A DNA stretch of 41,725 bases from Bacteroidales bacterium GP3 (lineage in GTDB: Bacteria; Bacteroidota; Bacteroidia; Bacteroidales; Muribaculaceae): contig DAAK01000079.1 in assembly GCA_001701075.1 (NCBI GenBank), positions 1 to 41,725 on the forward strand, given 5' to 3'. The notes under the pieces are model-generated. The model saw nothing but the letters and a program-made list of their open reading frames with translations. It had not been told where the DNA came from and made no database searches. The position numbers were made by a program, and so were the translations under genes. Positions within the stretch are counted from its first letter, which is position 1, and every line of letters starts with the position of its first letter. Positions 1-8,139 of this stretch are shown in pieces.

Positions 1-1
1 G

Positions 2-373
2 GGTCAGGACGGTCACGACCGTGGTGCAAAGGTAGTAGCTACCGGCTATGCCGACTGTGGTTTTGACGTTGATATGGGTCCTCTCTTCCAGACTCCGGCA
101 GAGGCAGCTCGTCAGGCAGTGGAGAACGACGTTCATATCCTTGGCGTCAGCTCACTTGCTGCAGGCCACAAGACTCTTGTGCCTCAGGTGATTGAGGAAC
201 TTAAGAAGCTTGGCCGTGAGGATATACTCGTGACTGCTGGTGGTGTTATCCCGGCTCAGGACTACGACTTCCTGTATAACGCAGGCGTTGCAGCTATCTT
301 TGGCCCTGGCACACGTATCCCGAAGAGCGCAATTGAGATGATCCGTCTTCTCAATGAGCAGACAGCTGAATAA
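2..373 (+). CDS. Methylmalonyl-CoA mutase large subunit, C-terminal B12-binding domain (partial)
   Basis: The 5' end lies outside the window, so only the last ~123 residues are visible, in frame from base 2. They form the cobalamin-binding domain. The DxHxxG motif (GQDGHDRGAKV) sits at the window edge and supplies the histidine that is the lower axial ligand to cobalt. It is followed by SSLAAGHKTLVP and by TAGGVIPAQDY, and FGPGTRIP lies near the end. These blocks match the end of the large (catalytic) subunit of methylmalonyl-CoA mutase, which interconverts succinyl-CoA and (R)-methylmalonyl-CoA in the cytoplasm. In Bacteroidales this is the route from succinate to propionate. A strong terminator follows the stop codon, so this gene ends its transcription unit. 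The small subunit is presumably upstream but cannot be seen. Confidence 0.95.
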   Translation, partial: GQDGHDRGAKVVATGYADCGFDVDMGPLFQTPAEAARQAVENDVHILGVSSLAAGHKTLVPQVIEELKKLGREDILVTAGGVIPAQDYDFLYNAGVAAIFGPGTRIPKSAIEMIRLLNEQTAE

Positions 374-392
374 ATTTCAGTTAAATAAATTT

Positions 393-435
393 AAAGGGGA
401 CAGACAATTTTTTTAAGTTGTCTGTCCTCTTTATA
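393..435 (+). terminator. Intrinsic terminator after methylmalonyl-CoA mutase
   Basis: Arms 393-407 and 418-432 pair over 15 bp (14 Watson-Crick pairs plus one G-U) around a T-rich 10-nt loop. The 3' arm ends in TTT. The hairpin starts 20 nt after the mutase stop codon. Because the 5' arm begins AAA and the 3' arm ends TTT, it could work in both directions. Confidence 0.85.
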
Positions 436-494
436 CTTAATGGGAGATTTATTTGTTATATGTATGGAGAATATTGTATTCTTTAATATAAAAT

Positions 495-1754
495 ATGACA
501 AAAACAGCATTAAATATAAGATATAGATTGATATTAGGCATCCTTTTATGCCTTGGTGGAATCAGTTTGGCAAAAGCGGATTTACTTCGTGAAGGTAGAG
601 ATGCCTTCATGAACTATGACTTTGGCCTTGCAGCAGAAAAATACGATAAGTATGCCAAAAGCCTTAAGAAAAATCCCGATGCTTCTGGAGAAGAGCTTCT
701 TGAAAGATATATGCTTCAATTAGAAATTGCAGAAAATTCCCTCGATAATGTTCAGAAAATAGAAATAATCGACAGGATAGATGTCCCTGCATCTGATTAT
801 ATCAAATATATAAAACTTCCTTCTACTGGAGGAAAATTGCTCAATCCCGATGTGTCTATTTTGAAAAATCGGTATAATCAATCCGATTTCGCCTATACGA
901 CGGAAGCTGGAGACATGATGCTATGGTCTGAAAATGGAGAAGATCATAAGGAAGTTATCATGCAGAGCGAGCAACTCATGGATGGCTCATGGGAACGACC
1001 TGTTAATGTGGGAGAGGTGCTCAACGATGGGGGCAATGTAAGAAATCCGTTTATGCTTACAGATGGACTGACCTTATATTTTTCAGGTGACGGTGATGGC
1101 AGTATGGGTGGATATGATCTTTTCGTAGCAACAAAAGACCCTACAACCGGTGAGTTTAGGCAACCAATGGGACTTGGATATCCTTTCAACTCGCCTTACA
1201 ATGAGTATATGTTGGCTATTGATGAAGATAATGGAATAGGATGGTGGGTGACTGACAGAAACAACCTTGATGGACAATTGACAATCTATGTATTCAAGAC
1301 TAACGATGTCAGAAAGAACTACATTCTCGATGAAGAAGAAGATATCGTCTCTTTAGCAAGAATAGACGATATAAAAGCTACACAGAATCCATCGACCGAC
1401 TACTCTCGAATTCTGAAGGAAATAGATGTTCGTTACAACCAAAATAAAAAGAAACCCGATGCAGACTTCATTTTCCCAATGCCTGGCGGAAGAATAGCAA
1501 CAAGACTCTCTGACTTCACTACTTCAGCCGCTAAAAGAAACATGCAACAGTATCTGCAAGCATCTCAAGAACATGCGGCACTTGAGAAGAAGCTGTCAGA
1601 CCTGAGAAAACAATATCATCAGACGGATAAGAAAAAAGGTTCTGCTACAGCTTTAAAAAATCAAATACTCGAGCTTGAGAAACAGAGAGAATGGCAATCA
1701 GAACGTCTCAAAAAAATGCGTAACACGATAATTTCTTCAGAGATAAAACAATGA
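495..1754 (+). CDS. Secreted PD40 (WD40-like beta-propeller) protein with C-terminal coiled coil
   Basis: The 419-aa product begins with a hydrophobic signal sequence (residues ~10-28, ending near AKA), so it is exported. Residues ~29-60 resemble a TPR-type helical repeat (REGRDAFMNYDFGLAAEKYDKYAK). The middle holds PD40-like strands. The clearest is at residues ~185-215, LYFSGDGDGSMGGYDLFV, the pattern seen in Bacteroidetes PD40 and OmpA-associated envelope proteins. Residues ~350-415 are rich in Lys, Glu and Leu and should form a coiled coil. No OmpA-like peptidoglycan-binding domain is present. An envelope or scaffolding role is likely but the exact function is not recognised. Its stop overlaps the start of the PHP phosphatase by 4 bp (ATGA), so the two are translationally coupled, an unexpected pairing. 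Confidence 0.8.
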   Translation: MTKTALNIRYRLILGILLCLGGISLAKADLLREGRDAFMNYDFGLAAEKYDKYAKSLKKNPDASGEELLERYMLQLEIAENSLDNVQKIEIIDRIDVPASDYIKYIKLPSTGGKLLNPDVSILKNRYNQSDFAYTTEAGDMMLWSENGEDHKEVIMQSEQLMDGSWERPVNVGEVLNDGGNVRNPFMLTDGLTLYFSGDGDGSMGGYDLFVATKDPTTGEFRQPMGLGYPFNSPYNEYMLAIDEDNGIGWWVTDRNNLDGQLTIYVFKTNDVRKNYILDEEEDIVSLARIDDIKATQNPSTDYSRILKEIDVRYNQNKKKPDADFIFPMPGGRIATRLSDFTTSAAKRNMQQYLQASQEHAALEKKLSDLRKQYHQTDKKKGSATALKNQILELEKQREWQSERLKKMRNTIISSEIKQ

Positions 1755-2581
1755 CAGCGGTCAGAAACCTAACAAAAGAAATGAGGAATTATCATAGCCA
1801 TACGGAGTTTTGTGATGGCCGTGCGAGTATGGCCCAAATAGCCGAGGCCGCTTTGGATGCAGGATTCAAAGTATGGGGCATTTCGCCTCATAGCCCTATC
1901 TGTTGCCCTTCAGGAGCCAATATGAAGCAAGAAGATGTTGAAGCCTACATCAATGAAGCCAATAGGCTCAAGAATGAATATAAGGGGAAGATGGATATTT
2001 TGACAGGGATGGAAATTGACTACGTCTCTGATTCTTTCAGTCCTCATACAGACTATTTCCAGTCGCTTCCTCTTGATTATCGCATCGGATCTGTCCACTT
2101 TGTGCGAACACGCGACGGAAAACCCGTTGATGTGGATGGTCCGGCAGAAAGATTCCTGAAATATCTTGAATCGGAATATGCTGGCGACATCCGCTATGTG
2201 GCAGAGACATATTTTGCGATGGAGCTTGAAATGATCGAGCATGGAGGTTTTGAAATTATCGGTCATCTTGACAAAATCGGAGATAATGGCTCTCATGCCT
2301 GGAGCGACCTTGAAGAGCAGCCGTGGTATGCAGAATTAGTAGAGAAAGTTATAGCAGAAGCCGTAGGGAAAGGATTGATAATCGAAATAAACACAAAGAA
2401 ATTCGATACAGGACGCAGATTTTTCCCATCTGAAAGATGGTGGCCACTTCTTAAGAAATATGATGCAAAGCTTGTCTTAAGCACTGACGCACATTATCCG
2501 GATAAGGTGGATGCCGGATATAAAGCAGCTTATGAGCGCCTTTGTTTGAATGGAATGGACCGAAATCTTGTAGAAATATAA
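1751..2581 (+). CDS. PHP-family histidinol-phosphatase-like hydrolase
   Basis: This 276-aa protein carries the full set of PHP metal ligands in order: H15 and H17 (YHSHTEF), H47 (ISPHSP), E88 (GMEIDYV), H116 (GSVHFV), H172 (GHLDKI), and D246 and H248 (STDAHYP). The pattern fits HisJ/HisK-type histidinol-phosphatases, which dephosphorylate L-histidinol phosphate in histidine synthesis. The length is typical. No other his gene is nearby, so a different phosphomonoester substrate is possible. The ATG at 1751 overlaps the previous stop. An in-frame ATG at 1781 would still keep every metal ligand. Cytoplasmic; no signal peptide. Confidence 0.85.
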   Translation: MTAVRNLTKEMRNYHSHTEFCDGRASMAQIAEAALDAGFKVWGISPHSPICCPSGANMKQEDVEAYINEANRLKNEYKGKMDILTGMEIDYVSDSFSPHTDYFQSLPLDYRIGSVHFVRTRDGKPVDVDGPAERFLKYLESEYAGDIRYVAETYFAMELEMIEHGGFEIIGHLDKIGDNGSHAWSDLEEQPWYAELVEKVIAEAVGKGLIIEINTKKFDTGRRFFPSERWWPLLKKYDAKLVLSTDAHYPDKVDAGYKAAYERLCLNGMDRNLVEI

Positions 2582-2604
2582 AGGACGCACGGGTCGCGCG
2601 TCCT
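2582..2604. terminator. Bidirectional hairpin between convergent genes
   Basis: GGACGC (2583-2588) pairs with GCGTCC (2598-2603) between the convergent phosphatase and nhaA genes. On the minus strand the hairpin is followed by a short T-rich run, and on the plus strand by a weaker one. It probably terminates both genes, with better support for nhaA. Confidence 0.55.
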
Positions 2605-2630
2605 AAAGGATTATTTAAGCTATATTGGAA

Positions 2631-3998
2631 TCATTCGATAGATTCGGATTCCTTCGTCATTGAAGCTTTAGGTAGGGTAAGGTGAAGGAAGAGCCAGCCC
2701 AGGAAGCCTGCGAGGAAAGATCCGATAAGGATGCCGAGTTTTGCATTGTTGAGAATCTGAGAGAGATAGACATCATCTCCGAAAGTAAGATTTGCGATGA
2801 AAAGTGAAACCGTGAATCCTATACCTCCAAGTACAGAGACCGCTGCTATCTGCGACCAAGTGCTTCCCTCCGGCATGGGAGCGAGTTTTGCCTTGATACA
2901 TATCCAGCTGAAAGAGAATATGCCAATAAACTTACCAAGGACAAGACCGGCTATAATAGCTATTGAAACTCCTGAGAATATATCGGCCACATTCACATCG
3001 CCTAACCATATGCCTGCATTTGCGAAAGCAAAAAGTGGAACTACTATAAAGTTGACTATAGGATGCAATGAATCTTCAAGGTCTTGAAGAGGGGAGATCA
3101 CCTTATCTGAAGCAGACTCTATCTCTTTCAGCCAGTTGGTCTGCTCCTTTGTAAGTATGCCTCGGCTTTCCAGCTTATCTTCTTCCTCTTGTGAGAAATG
3201 ACTTATAGTCTTCCTGATAGTCTTAATATATTTCTTTGGAGCATACACCGGTTTTGCTGGCACGCAGAAGGCTACGAGAACACCAGCAATAGTAGGATGC
3301 ACTCCCGACTGCAGGAACAAGAACCACACTAAGATACCTATAGAGACATAGAATGTCTTATAATGTACGCCATATATTCCCCCAACAATGAGGATCGCGA
3401 GCAAACCGGCAGCCCACAGAAGGGATATATAATCAATATGGCCGGAATAGAAAATAGCTATGACCAATATTCCACCTATATCATCCACTACTGCAAGTGT
3501 GGTGAGGAAGATCTTAAGACCTATGGGTACGCGCTTACCAAGCATTGCAAGCACGCCGAGAGAGAATGCTATGTCGGTCGCCATTGGAATGGCTGCGCCT
3601 TGGCTATAGTCTGTGCCATGACCTAAAAGAAAGAAAATTCCAACGGGTACTATCATGCCTCCAACTGCGGCTACAATCGGGAGGAGAGCCTGACGGAAAG
3701 AAGAAAGTTCACCTTGAAGCACTTCTCTCTTGATCTCAAGACCAACGGAAAAGAAGAAGACAGCCATGAGGCCATCATTGATGAAATTCATTATCGACAT
3801 TGGTTGTCCATGATGACTGAATAGATTGAACGAGCCAACACGCAATGCGATGGTATGAGTCCAAAGTCCATTATAGAAATCATGGAGAAAAGGTAGATTC
3901 ACAACAAGAAGGGCAAGGGCAGTGGCCACCATCAGCACTGTGCCTCCATTGGTGTGATTTTTTATAGTCTTTCTTGCGATAAAGAATACATTAGCCAT
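2631..3998 (-). CDS. nhaA: Na+/H+ antiporter NhaA
   Basis: This 455-aa, strongly hydrophobic protein matches NhaA along most of its length. The transport aspartates are present: D142 in MATDIAFSLG (E. coli D133) and the pair D172-D173 in LAVVDDIGG (E. coli D163-D164). Other family blocks include FFFSVGLEIKRE and QSGVHPTIAGV. It exchanges protons for sodium across the inner membrane for pH and sodium homeostasis. A hydrophilic insert at ~260-310 (KYIKTIRKTISHFSQEEEDK...) accounts for most of the length beyond the ~390 aa of E. coli NhaA and is common in longer NhaA proteins. It stands alone, convergent with the PHP gene and divergent from etfB. No clear TAnnTTTG promoter was found upstream. 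Confidence 0.95.
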   Translation of the reverse strand: MANVFFIARKTIKNHTNGGTVLMVATALALLVVNLPFLHDFYNGLWTHTIALRVGSFNLFSHHGQPMSIMNFINDGLMAVFFFSVGLEIKREVLQGELSSFRQALLPIVAAVGGMIVPVGIFFLLGHGTDYSQGAAIPMATDIAFSLGVLAMLGKRVPIGLKIFLTTLAVVDDIGGILVIAIFYSGHIDYISLLWAAGLLAILIVGGIYGVHYKTFYVSIGILVWFLFLQSGVHPTIAGVLVAFCVPAKPVYAPKKYIKTIRKTISHFSQEEEDKLESRGILTKEQTNWLKEIESASDKVISPLQDLEDSLHPIVNFIVVPLFAFANAGIWLGDVNVADIFSGVSIAIIAGLVLGKFIGIFSFSWICIKAKLAPMPEGSTWSQIAAVSVLGGIGFTVSLFIANLTFGDDVYLSQILNNAKLGILIGSFLAGFLGWLFLHLTLPKASMTKESESIE

Positions 3999-4113
3999 AG
4001 AATAAATGTTAAAAGATTTAAAATACTAACAATCATATGCAGAAAATGGTTGAATTTAACAATTGAAGTTGGTTTTCTTAAAGATTTTATAGTAATTATT
4101 CAATAATTTTTAT

Positions 4114-4121
4114 TAATTTTG
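4114..4121 (+). promoter_or_regulatory. Bacteroidetes -7 promoter element for etf operon
   Basis: TAATTTTG matches the -7 consensus TAnnTTTG. No good TTTG is seen at the -33 position. Transcription would start near 4128, giving a ~120-nt leader before etfB at 4251. Confidence 0.6.
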
Positions 4122-4130
4122 CACTCAAAA

Positions 4131-4179
4131 CCGAATTGTGTGCATTTGGACCGAGCGTCGTGATGCACTCACAATGCGG
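4131..4179 (+). promoter_or_regulatory. Long hairpin at the 5' end of the etf leader
   Basis: CCG (4131-4133), ATTGTG (4135-4140) and TGCAT (4141-4145) pair in order with CGG (4177-4179), CACAAT (4170-4175) and ATGCA (4163-4167). The only interruptions are an A/G mismatch and a CT bulge. The 17-nt apical part (4146-4162) can fold further through GAC/GTC. The hairpin begins about 3 nt after the inferred transcription start and lies ~70 nt upstream of the etfB start codon, so it is not a terminator. A role in mRNA stabilisation or regulation is inferred. Confidence 0.5.
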
Positions 4180-4250
4180 GGATAATCGGGATGGCGACGG
4201 ATACTTTTGAACTGATTGATTATTATTTACAAACATAATATTACAAAATT

Positions 4251-5120
4251 ATGAGTTTAAATATCATTGTGCTTGCAAAGCAGGTACCTGATACGAGAAA
4301 CGTCGGCAAAGATGCAATGAAGGAAGACGGCACAGTCAATCGTGCAGCACTTCCCGCCATCTTCAATCCCGAAGATCTCAACGCGCTTGAGCAGGCACTT
4401 CGCCTCAAGGACATGTATCCCGGCACAAAAGTTACAATCCTTACCATGGGCCCGGCCCGAGCAGCAGAGATCATCCGCGAGGGACTCTACCGTGGTGCCG
4501 ACAATGGTGTGGTACTGTCCGACCGTGCATTCGCTGGCTCTGACACTCTTGCCACTTCCTATGCCCTTAGCGCAGCAATCAAGAAACTTGGCAACTATGA
4601 CCTTATCATCGGTGGCCGTCAGGCAATCGACGGCGATACCGCTCAGGTTGGTCCGCAGGTTGCTGAAAAACTTGGACTTCCAACTGTGACATATGCAGAA
4701 GAAATTATTGATGCAGATGGTGGAAAAGTGACAGTAAAGCGTCGTATTGAGTCTGGAGTTGAGACAGTTAAGGCTCCTCTTCCGCTTGTAGTGACAGTGA
4801 ATGGAAGTGCGGCAGACTGTCGTCCAAGAAATGCAAAACATCTACAGAAATACAAATACGCAGCTGTTCCTTCAGAGGTGGCCAATGATGAGAAGAAAAA
4901 AGAACTCATCGAGAAGCGTCCTTATCTTAACATAGGAGAGTGGAGCGCAGCTTATGTGGATGCTGATCTTGCTCAGTGCGGACTTGCCGGTAGCCCTACA
5001 AAGGTGAAGAGCATTGAAAACGTGGTATTCACAGCTAAGGAAGCCCGTAAGATCGAGAATACTGATGAAGCTATCGAAGACCTCATCAAGGAATTATTTG
5101 CAAACCATACAATCGGCTAA
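4251..5120 (+). CDS. etfB: Electron transfer flavoprotein, beta subunit
   Basis: This 289-aa protein begins with the EtfB signature (LNIIVLAKQVPDTRNV). The AMP-binding loop is at residues ~121-135 (GRQAIDGDTAQVGPQ). It forms a cytoplasmic heterodimer with EtfA and carries electrons between the adjacent acyl-CoA dehydrogenase and other carriers. It is slightly longer than the usual ~250-260 aa. etfA starts 12 bp after its stop and the dehydrogenase follows that, the same content as the P. gingivalis etf/acyl-CoA dehydrogenase cluster. Whether this Etf is confurcating or bifurcating (using NADH and ferredoxin) cannot be decided by eye. Confidence 0.95.
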   Translation: MSLNIIVLAKQVPDTRNVGKDAMKEDGTVNRAALPAIFNPEDLNALEQALRLKDMYPGTKVTILTMGPARAAEIIREGLYRGADNGVVLSDRAFAGSDTLATSYALSAAIKKLGNYDLIIGGRQAIDGDTAQVGPQVAEKLGLPTVTYAEEIIDADGGKVTVKRRIESGVETVKAPLPLVVTVNGSAADCRPRNAKHLQKYKYAAVPSEVANDEKKKELIEKRPYLNIGEWSAAYVDADLAQCGLAGSPTKVKSIENVVFTAKEARKIENTDEAIEDLIKELFANHTIG

Positions 5121-5132
5121 TCTATAATAATT

Positions 5133-6161
5133 ATGGCAGACAAGAACAATCTCATCGTATATCTTGAGTACGAAGACGGCAAAGTCGCTGATGTGAGCCT
5201 GGAGCTCCTCACCAAAGGTCGCCAGTTGGCCGATAAGTTAGGAATAAAGCTTGAGGCTGTTGTGGCAGGCGACAATCTAAAGGATATCGAAAAGCAGGTG
5301 ATGCCTTACGGTGTAGACACCCTCTATAAAGTCCAGGACAAGCGTCTTTATCCTTATACTTCGCTTCCTCACAGTTCCATCCTTATCAATCTTTTCAAGG
5401 AAATCCAGCCGCGCATAGCATTCATGGGAGCCACTTCAATAGGCCGTGACCTTGGTCCACGCGTATCAAGTGCTCTTCATAGTGGTCTGACAGCAGACTG
5501 TACTTCACTTGAAATAGGTGACTATACAGATGCAAAGACAGGTAAAGAATACAAGGATCTTCTTTATCAGATCCGCCCGGCATTTGGTGGCAATATCGTA
5601 GCTACTATTGTCAATCCGGAATGTCGTCCGCAGATGGCAACAGTTCGCGAAGGTGTCATGAAGAAAGAAGTCTACAATTCCAATTACAAGGGAAATGTAG
5701 TGGATCTTGATGTCAACAAGTATACTGACAATACTGACTTCGTGGTAGATATCATCGACCGTCATGTAGAAAAATCAAAAGTCAACCTCAAGGGTAGCCC
5801 TATTATCGTAGCAGGTGGCTATGGAGTAGGATCAAAAGAAAACTTTGATCTCCTGCAGCAGCTTGCAGATGTGCTCGGAGCTGAAGTCGGCGCGAGCCGT
5901 GCAGCCGTAGACGCAGGATGGGTTGACCATGACCGTCAGATTGGCCAGACAGGTGTAACTGTTCGTCCGAAACTCTATATTGCATGTGGCATATCAGGCC
6001 AGATCCAGCACATCGCAGGTATGCAGGATTCAAGCCTTATCATCTCCATTAATTCAGACCCTGATGCTCCGATTAATGCTATTGCTGACATCGTTATCAC
6101 AGGCAAGATGGAAGATGTAGTGCCAAAGTTAATCAAGTATTATAAAAAGAACTCGAAATAA
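5133..6161 (+). CDS. etfA: Electron transfer flavoprotein, alpha subunit
   Basis: This 342-aa protein has the C-terminal FAD-binding domain of EtfA: GGYGVGSKENF (residues ~228-238), GASRAAVDAGWVDHDRQIG (~253-271), QTGVTVRPKLYIACGISGQIQH (~272-293) and SINSDPDAPINAIADI (~305-320). The N-terminal domain carries GATSIGRDLGPRVSSAL (~99-115). There is no N-terminal ferredoxin extension of the kind found in some clostridial EtfA proteins. It pairs with EtfB and is followed 3 bp later by the acyl-CoA dehydrogenase, so the three are almost certainly co-transcribed and work as one electron-transfer module. Confidence 0.95.
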   Translation: MADKNNLIVYLEYEDGKVADVSLELLTKGRQLADKLGIKLEAVVAGDNLKDIEKQVMPYGVDTLYKVQDKRLYPYTSLPHSSILINLFKEIQPRIAFMGATSIGRDLGPRVSSALHSGLTADCTSLEIGDYTDAKTGKEYKDLLYQIRPAFGGNIVATIVNPECRPQMATVREGVMKKEVYNSNYKGNVVDLDVNKYTDNTDFVVDIIDRHVEKSKVNLKGSPIIVAGGYGVGSKENFDLLQQLADVLGAEVGASRAAVDAGWVDHDRQIGQTGVTVRPKLYIACGISGQIQHIAGMQDSSLIISINSDPDAPINAIADIVITGKMEDVVPKLIKYYKKNSK

Positions 6162-6164
6162 GCC

Positions 6165-7865
6165 ATGGCTAATTTTTATACAGACAATCCGAATCTTAAA
6201 TCCCATCTTCAGCATCCTTTGATGAAGAAGATTGTGGAACTCAAGGAAAGAAACTTCGCTGATGCGGAGAAATATGATTATGCACCTCTTGACTTTGAGG
6301 ATGCCATGGACTCCTACGACAAAGTGCTCGAAGTGGTAGGCGAGATCTGTGGAGATGTTATCGCTGAGAATGCTGAGGAAGTGGATCATACAGGACCTCG
6401 TGTTGAGAACAACCGCGTAATCTATGCAGAAGGCACAAAGAAAAATCTCGAAGCTTGCCGTAAGGCAGGCTTGATGGGTATGTCGATGCCTCGTCGCCTC
6501 GGTGGTCTCAATTTCCCTATCACCCCCTACATCATGGCTGCTGACATCGTAAGCCGTGCAGATGCAGGCTTTGAAAACCTCTGGGGACTTCAGGACTGTG
6601 CAGAGACTATCTATGAATTTGCTGATGAGGATCAGAAAGAACGCTACATTAAGAGGGTATGTGAGGGCGAGACTATGAGTATGGACCTCACTGAGCCTGA
6701 TGCCGGTTCTGACCTTCAGAGCGTTATGCTCAAGGCTACTCAGAAAGAAGATGGCAGCTGGGTTTTGAATGGTGTGAAGCGTTTTATCACCAACGGTGAT
6801 TCAGATATTCACTTGGTGCTTGCCCGTTCGGAAGAAGGCACAAAAGATGGCCGTGGTCTTTCAATGTTCATCTACGACAAGAGGAACGGAGGAGTAAACG
6901 TACGCCGTATTGAAAATAAGATGGGTATCAAGGGAAGCCCAACTTGTGAGCTTGTTTATAAGGATGCTCCAGCTGAACTTTGTGGCAGCCGCAAGCTTGG
7001 TCTTATCAAGTATGTGATGGCTCTTATGAATGGTGCTCGTCTTGGTATTGCTGCCCAGAGTGTAGGTATCTCTGAAGCTGCATATCGCGAGGCTCTTGAC
7101 TATGCAAAAGACCGCAAGCAGTTTGGCAAAGCAATCATCGAATTCCCTGCAGTAGCAGAGATTCTTAGTGTCATGAAGGCTAAGCTTGATGCAAGCCGTG
7201 CACTTCTTTATGCTTGTGCCCGCTTTGTTGATGTCTACAAGATTTATGATGATATTGCTAAAGAGCGTCCTCTTACAAAGGAAGAGAAGCTCGAAGCAAA
7301 GGCTTACAGCAAGCTTGCTGATGCGTTCACTCCACTTGCAAAAGGAATGGGCTCTGAGTTCTGCAATCAGAATACATATGATTGTATCCAGATCCATGGC
7401 GGTAGCGGTTTCATGAAAGACTATAAGTGTGAGCGTCTATATCGTGATGCACGTATCACAAGCATCTACGAAGGAACTACTCAGCTTCAGGTGGTTGCTG
7501 CAATTCGCCACGTGACCACTGGTACTTATCTCAACTTCATCAAGGAAGCTTTGAATGCTGAAGTTTCTGAGAAACATGCAGGAGCAAAGAAACTTCTCGA
7601 CGAAATGAGTGAGCAGTATGAAGCAGCTGTGAAGAGCGTACTTGAAGTTAAGGATCAGCAATACACTGATTTCATGGCTCGTCGCCTTGTTGAGATGGCA
7701 GGACACACTGTCATGGGTTGCCTGCTTCTTGAAGAAGCTGAAAGAAATGAAGCTTTCGATAAGTCACTTGAAGTGTATGTGAAGTACGGCCAGGCAGAAT
7801 GCACTAAGCATGCTGACTTTATCTCCAACTTCCAGCCAGAAGAACTGCAAGCTTACACTTATTGA
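6165..7865 (+). CDS. Acyl-CoA dehydrogenase (long form, C-terminal extension)
   Basis: This 566-aa flavoprotein contains the acyl-CoA dehydrogenase core, including the LTEPDAGSD block of the FAD/substrate pocket (residues ~173-183) and the C-terminal helical domain with KDRKQFGKAI. The catalytic base is E436 in RITSIYEGTTQLQ. Roughly 130 residues follow it, which makes the protein longer than the ~380-aa butyryl-CoA dehydrogenases and closer to the long ACAD subfamily with an extra helical domain. It interconverts acyl-CoA and 2-enoyl-CoA with EtfAB as electron partner. In the P. gingivalis counterpart cluster this is thought to act in butyrate formation; chain length and direction here are inferred. 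A strong terminator ends the operon. Confidence 0.92.
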   Translation: MANFYTDNPNLKSHLQHPLMKKIVELKERNFADAEKYDYAPLDFEDAMDSYDKVLEVVGEICGDVIAENAEEVDHTGPRVENNRVIYAEGTKKNLEACRKAGLMGMSMPRRLGGLNFPITPYIMAADIVSRADAGFENLWGLQDCAETIYEFADEDQKERYIKRVCEGETMSMDLTEPDAGSDLQSVMLKATQKEDGSWVLNGVKRFITNGDSDIHLVLARSEEGTKDGRGLSMFIYDKRNGGVNVRRIENKMGIKGSPTCELVYKDAPAELCGSRKLGLIKYVMALMNGARLGIAAQSVGISEAAYREALDYAKDRKQFGKAIIEFPAVAEILSVMKAKLDASRALLYACARFVDVYKIYDDIAKERPLTKEEKLEAKAYSKLADAFTPLAKGMGSEFCNQNTYDCIQIHGGSGFMKDYKCERLYRDARITSIYEGTTQLQVVAAIRHVTTGTYLNFIKEALNAEVSEKHAGAKKLLDEMSEQYEAAVKSVLEVKDQQYTDFMARRLVEMAGHTVMGCLLLEEAERNEAFDKSLEVYVKYGQAECTKHADFISNFQPEELQAYTY

Positions 7866-7888
7866 TTTAAAGCATATAAACAATTATA

Positions 7889-7926
7889 AGACGGTGGCAA
7901 TTAATAATTTGCCACCGTCTTTTTTA
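7889..7926 (+). terminator. Strong intrinsic terminator of the etf operon
   Basis: A perfect 12-bp stem (7889-7900 with 7909-7920, AGACGGTGGCAA and its complement) encloses an 8-nt loop. The run of T that begins at the last base of the 3' arm continues to 7925. It starts 24 bp after the dehydrogenase stop. Confidence 0.93.
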
Positions 7927-8008
7927 TCAGCCACTCTTGAAGAGAATCTACTCTATATCCTTTCTTTTGGTGTATTTGGCGTTATTTATATGTTATAGGG
8001 CATAAAGC

Positions 8009-8039
8009 TTGATAATATGGAATAATTTTTGTAAATTTG
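8009..8039 (+). promoter_or_regulatory. Promoter of the ior operon
   Basis: -33 TTG at 8009-8011 and -7 TAAATTTG at 8032-8039, separated by 20 bp. This is the standard Bacteroidetes arrangement. Transcription should start near 8046, ~94 nt before iorA. Confidence 0.75.
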
Positions 8040-8139
8040 CAACATGGAAAGCTACATACTATGTATTGTAGTCGACTATATCTGTCAAAATGACCATTTG
8101 CGACTGTTAACCTATTCACATATCAAATTTACCTAATAC

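Noticed and set aside
4257..4841. 194-codon minus-strand ORF opposite etfB
   Set aside because: Mirror frame of a clear etfB gene; no independent support.
8044..8136. 30-codon ORF (MESYILCIVVDYICQ...) between the ior promoter and iorA, a possible leader peptide
   Set aside because: Its ATG lies at or before the transcription start predicted from the -7 element, it has no ribosome-binding context, and no terminator/antiterminator pair follows it.
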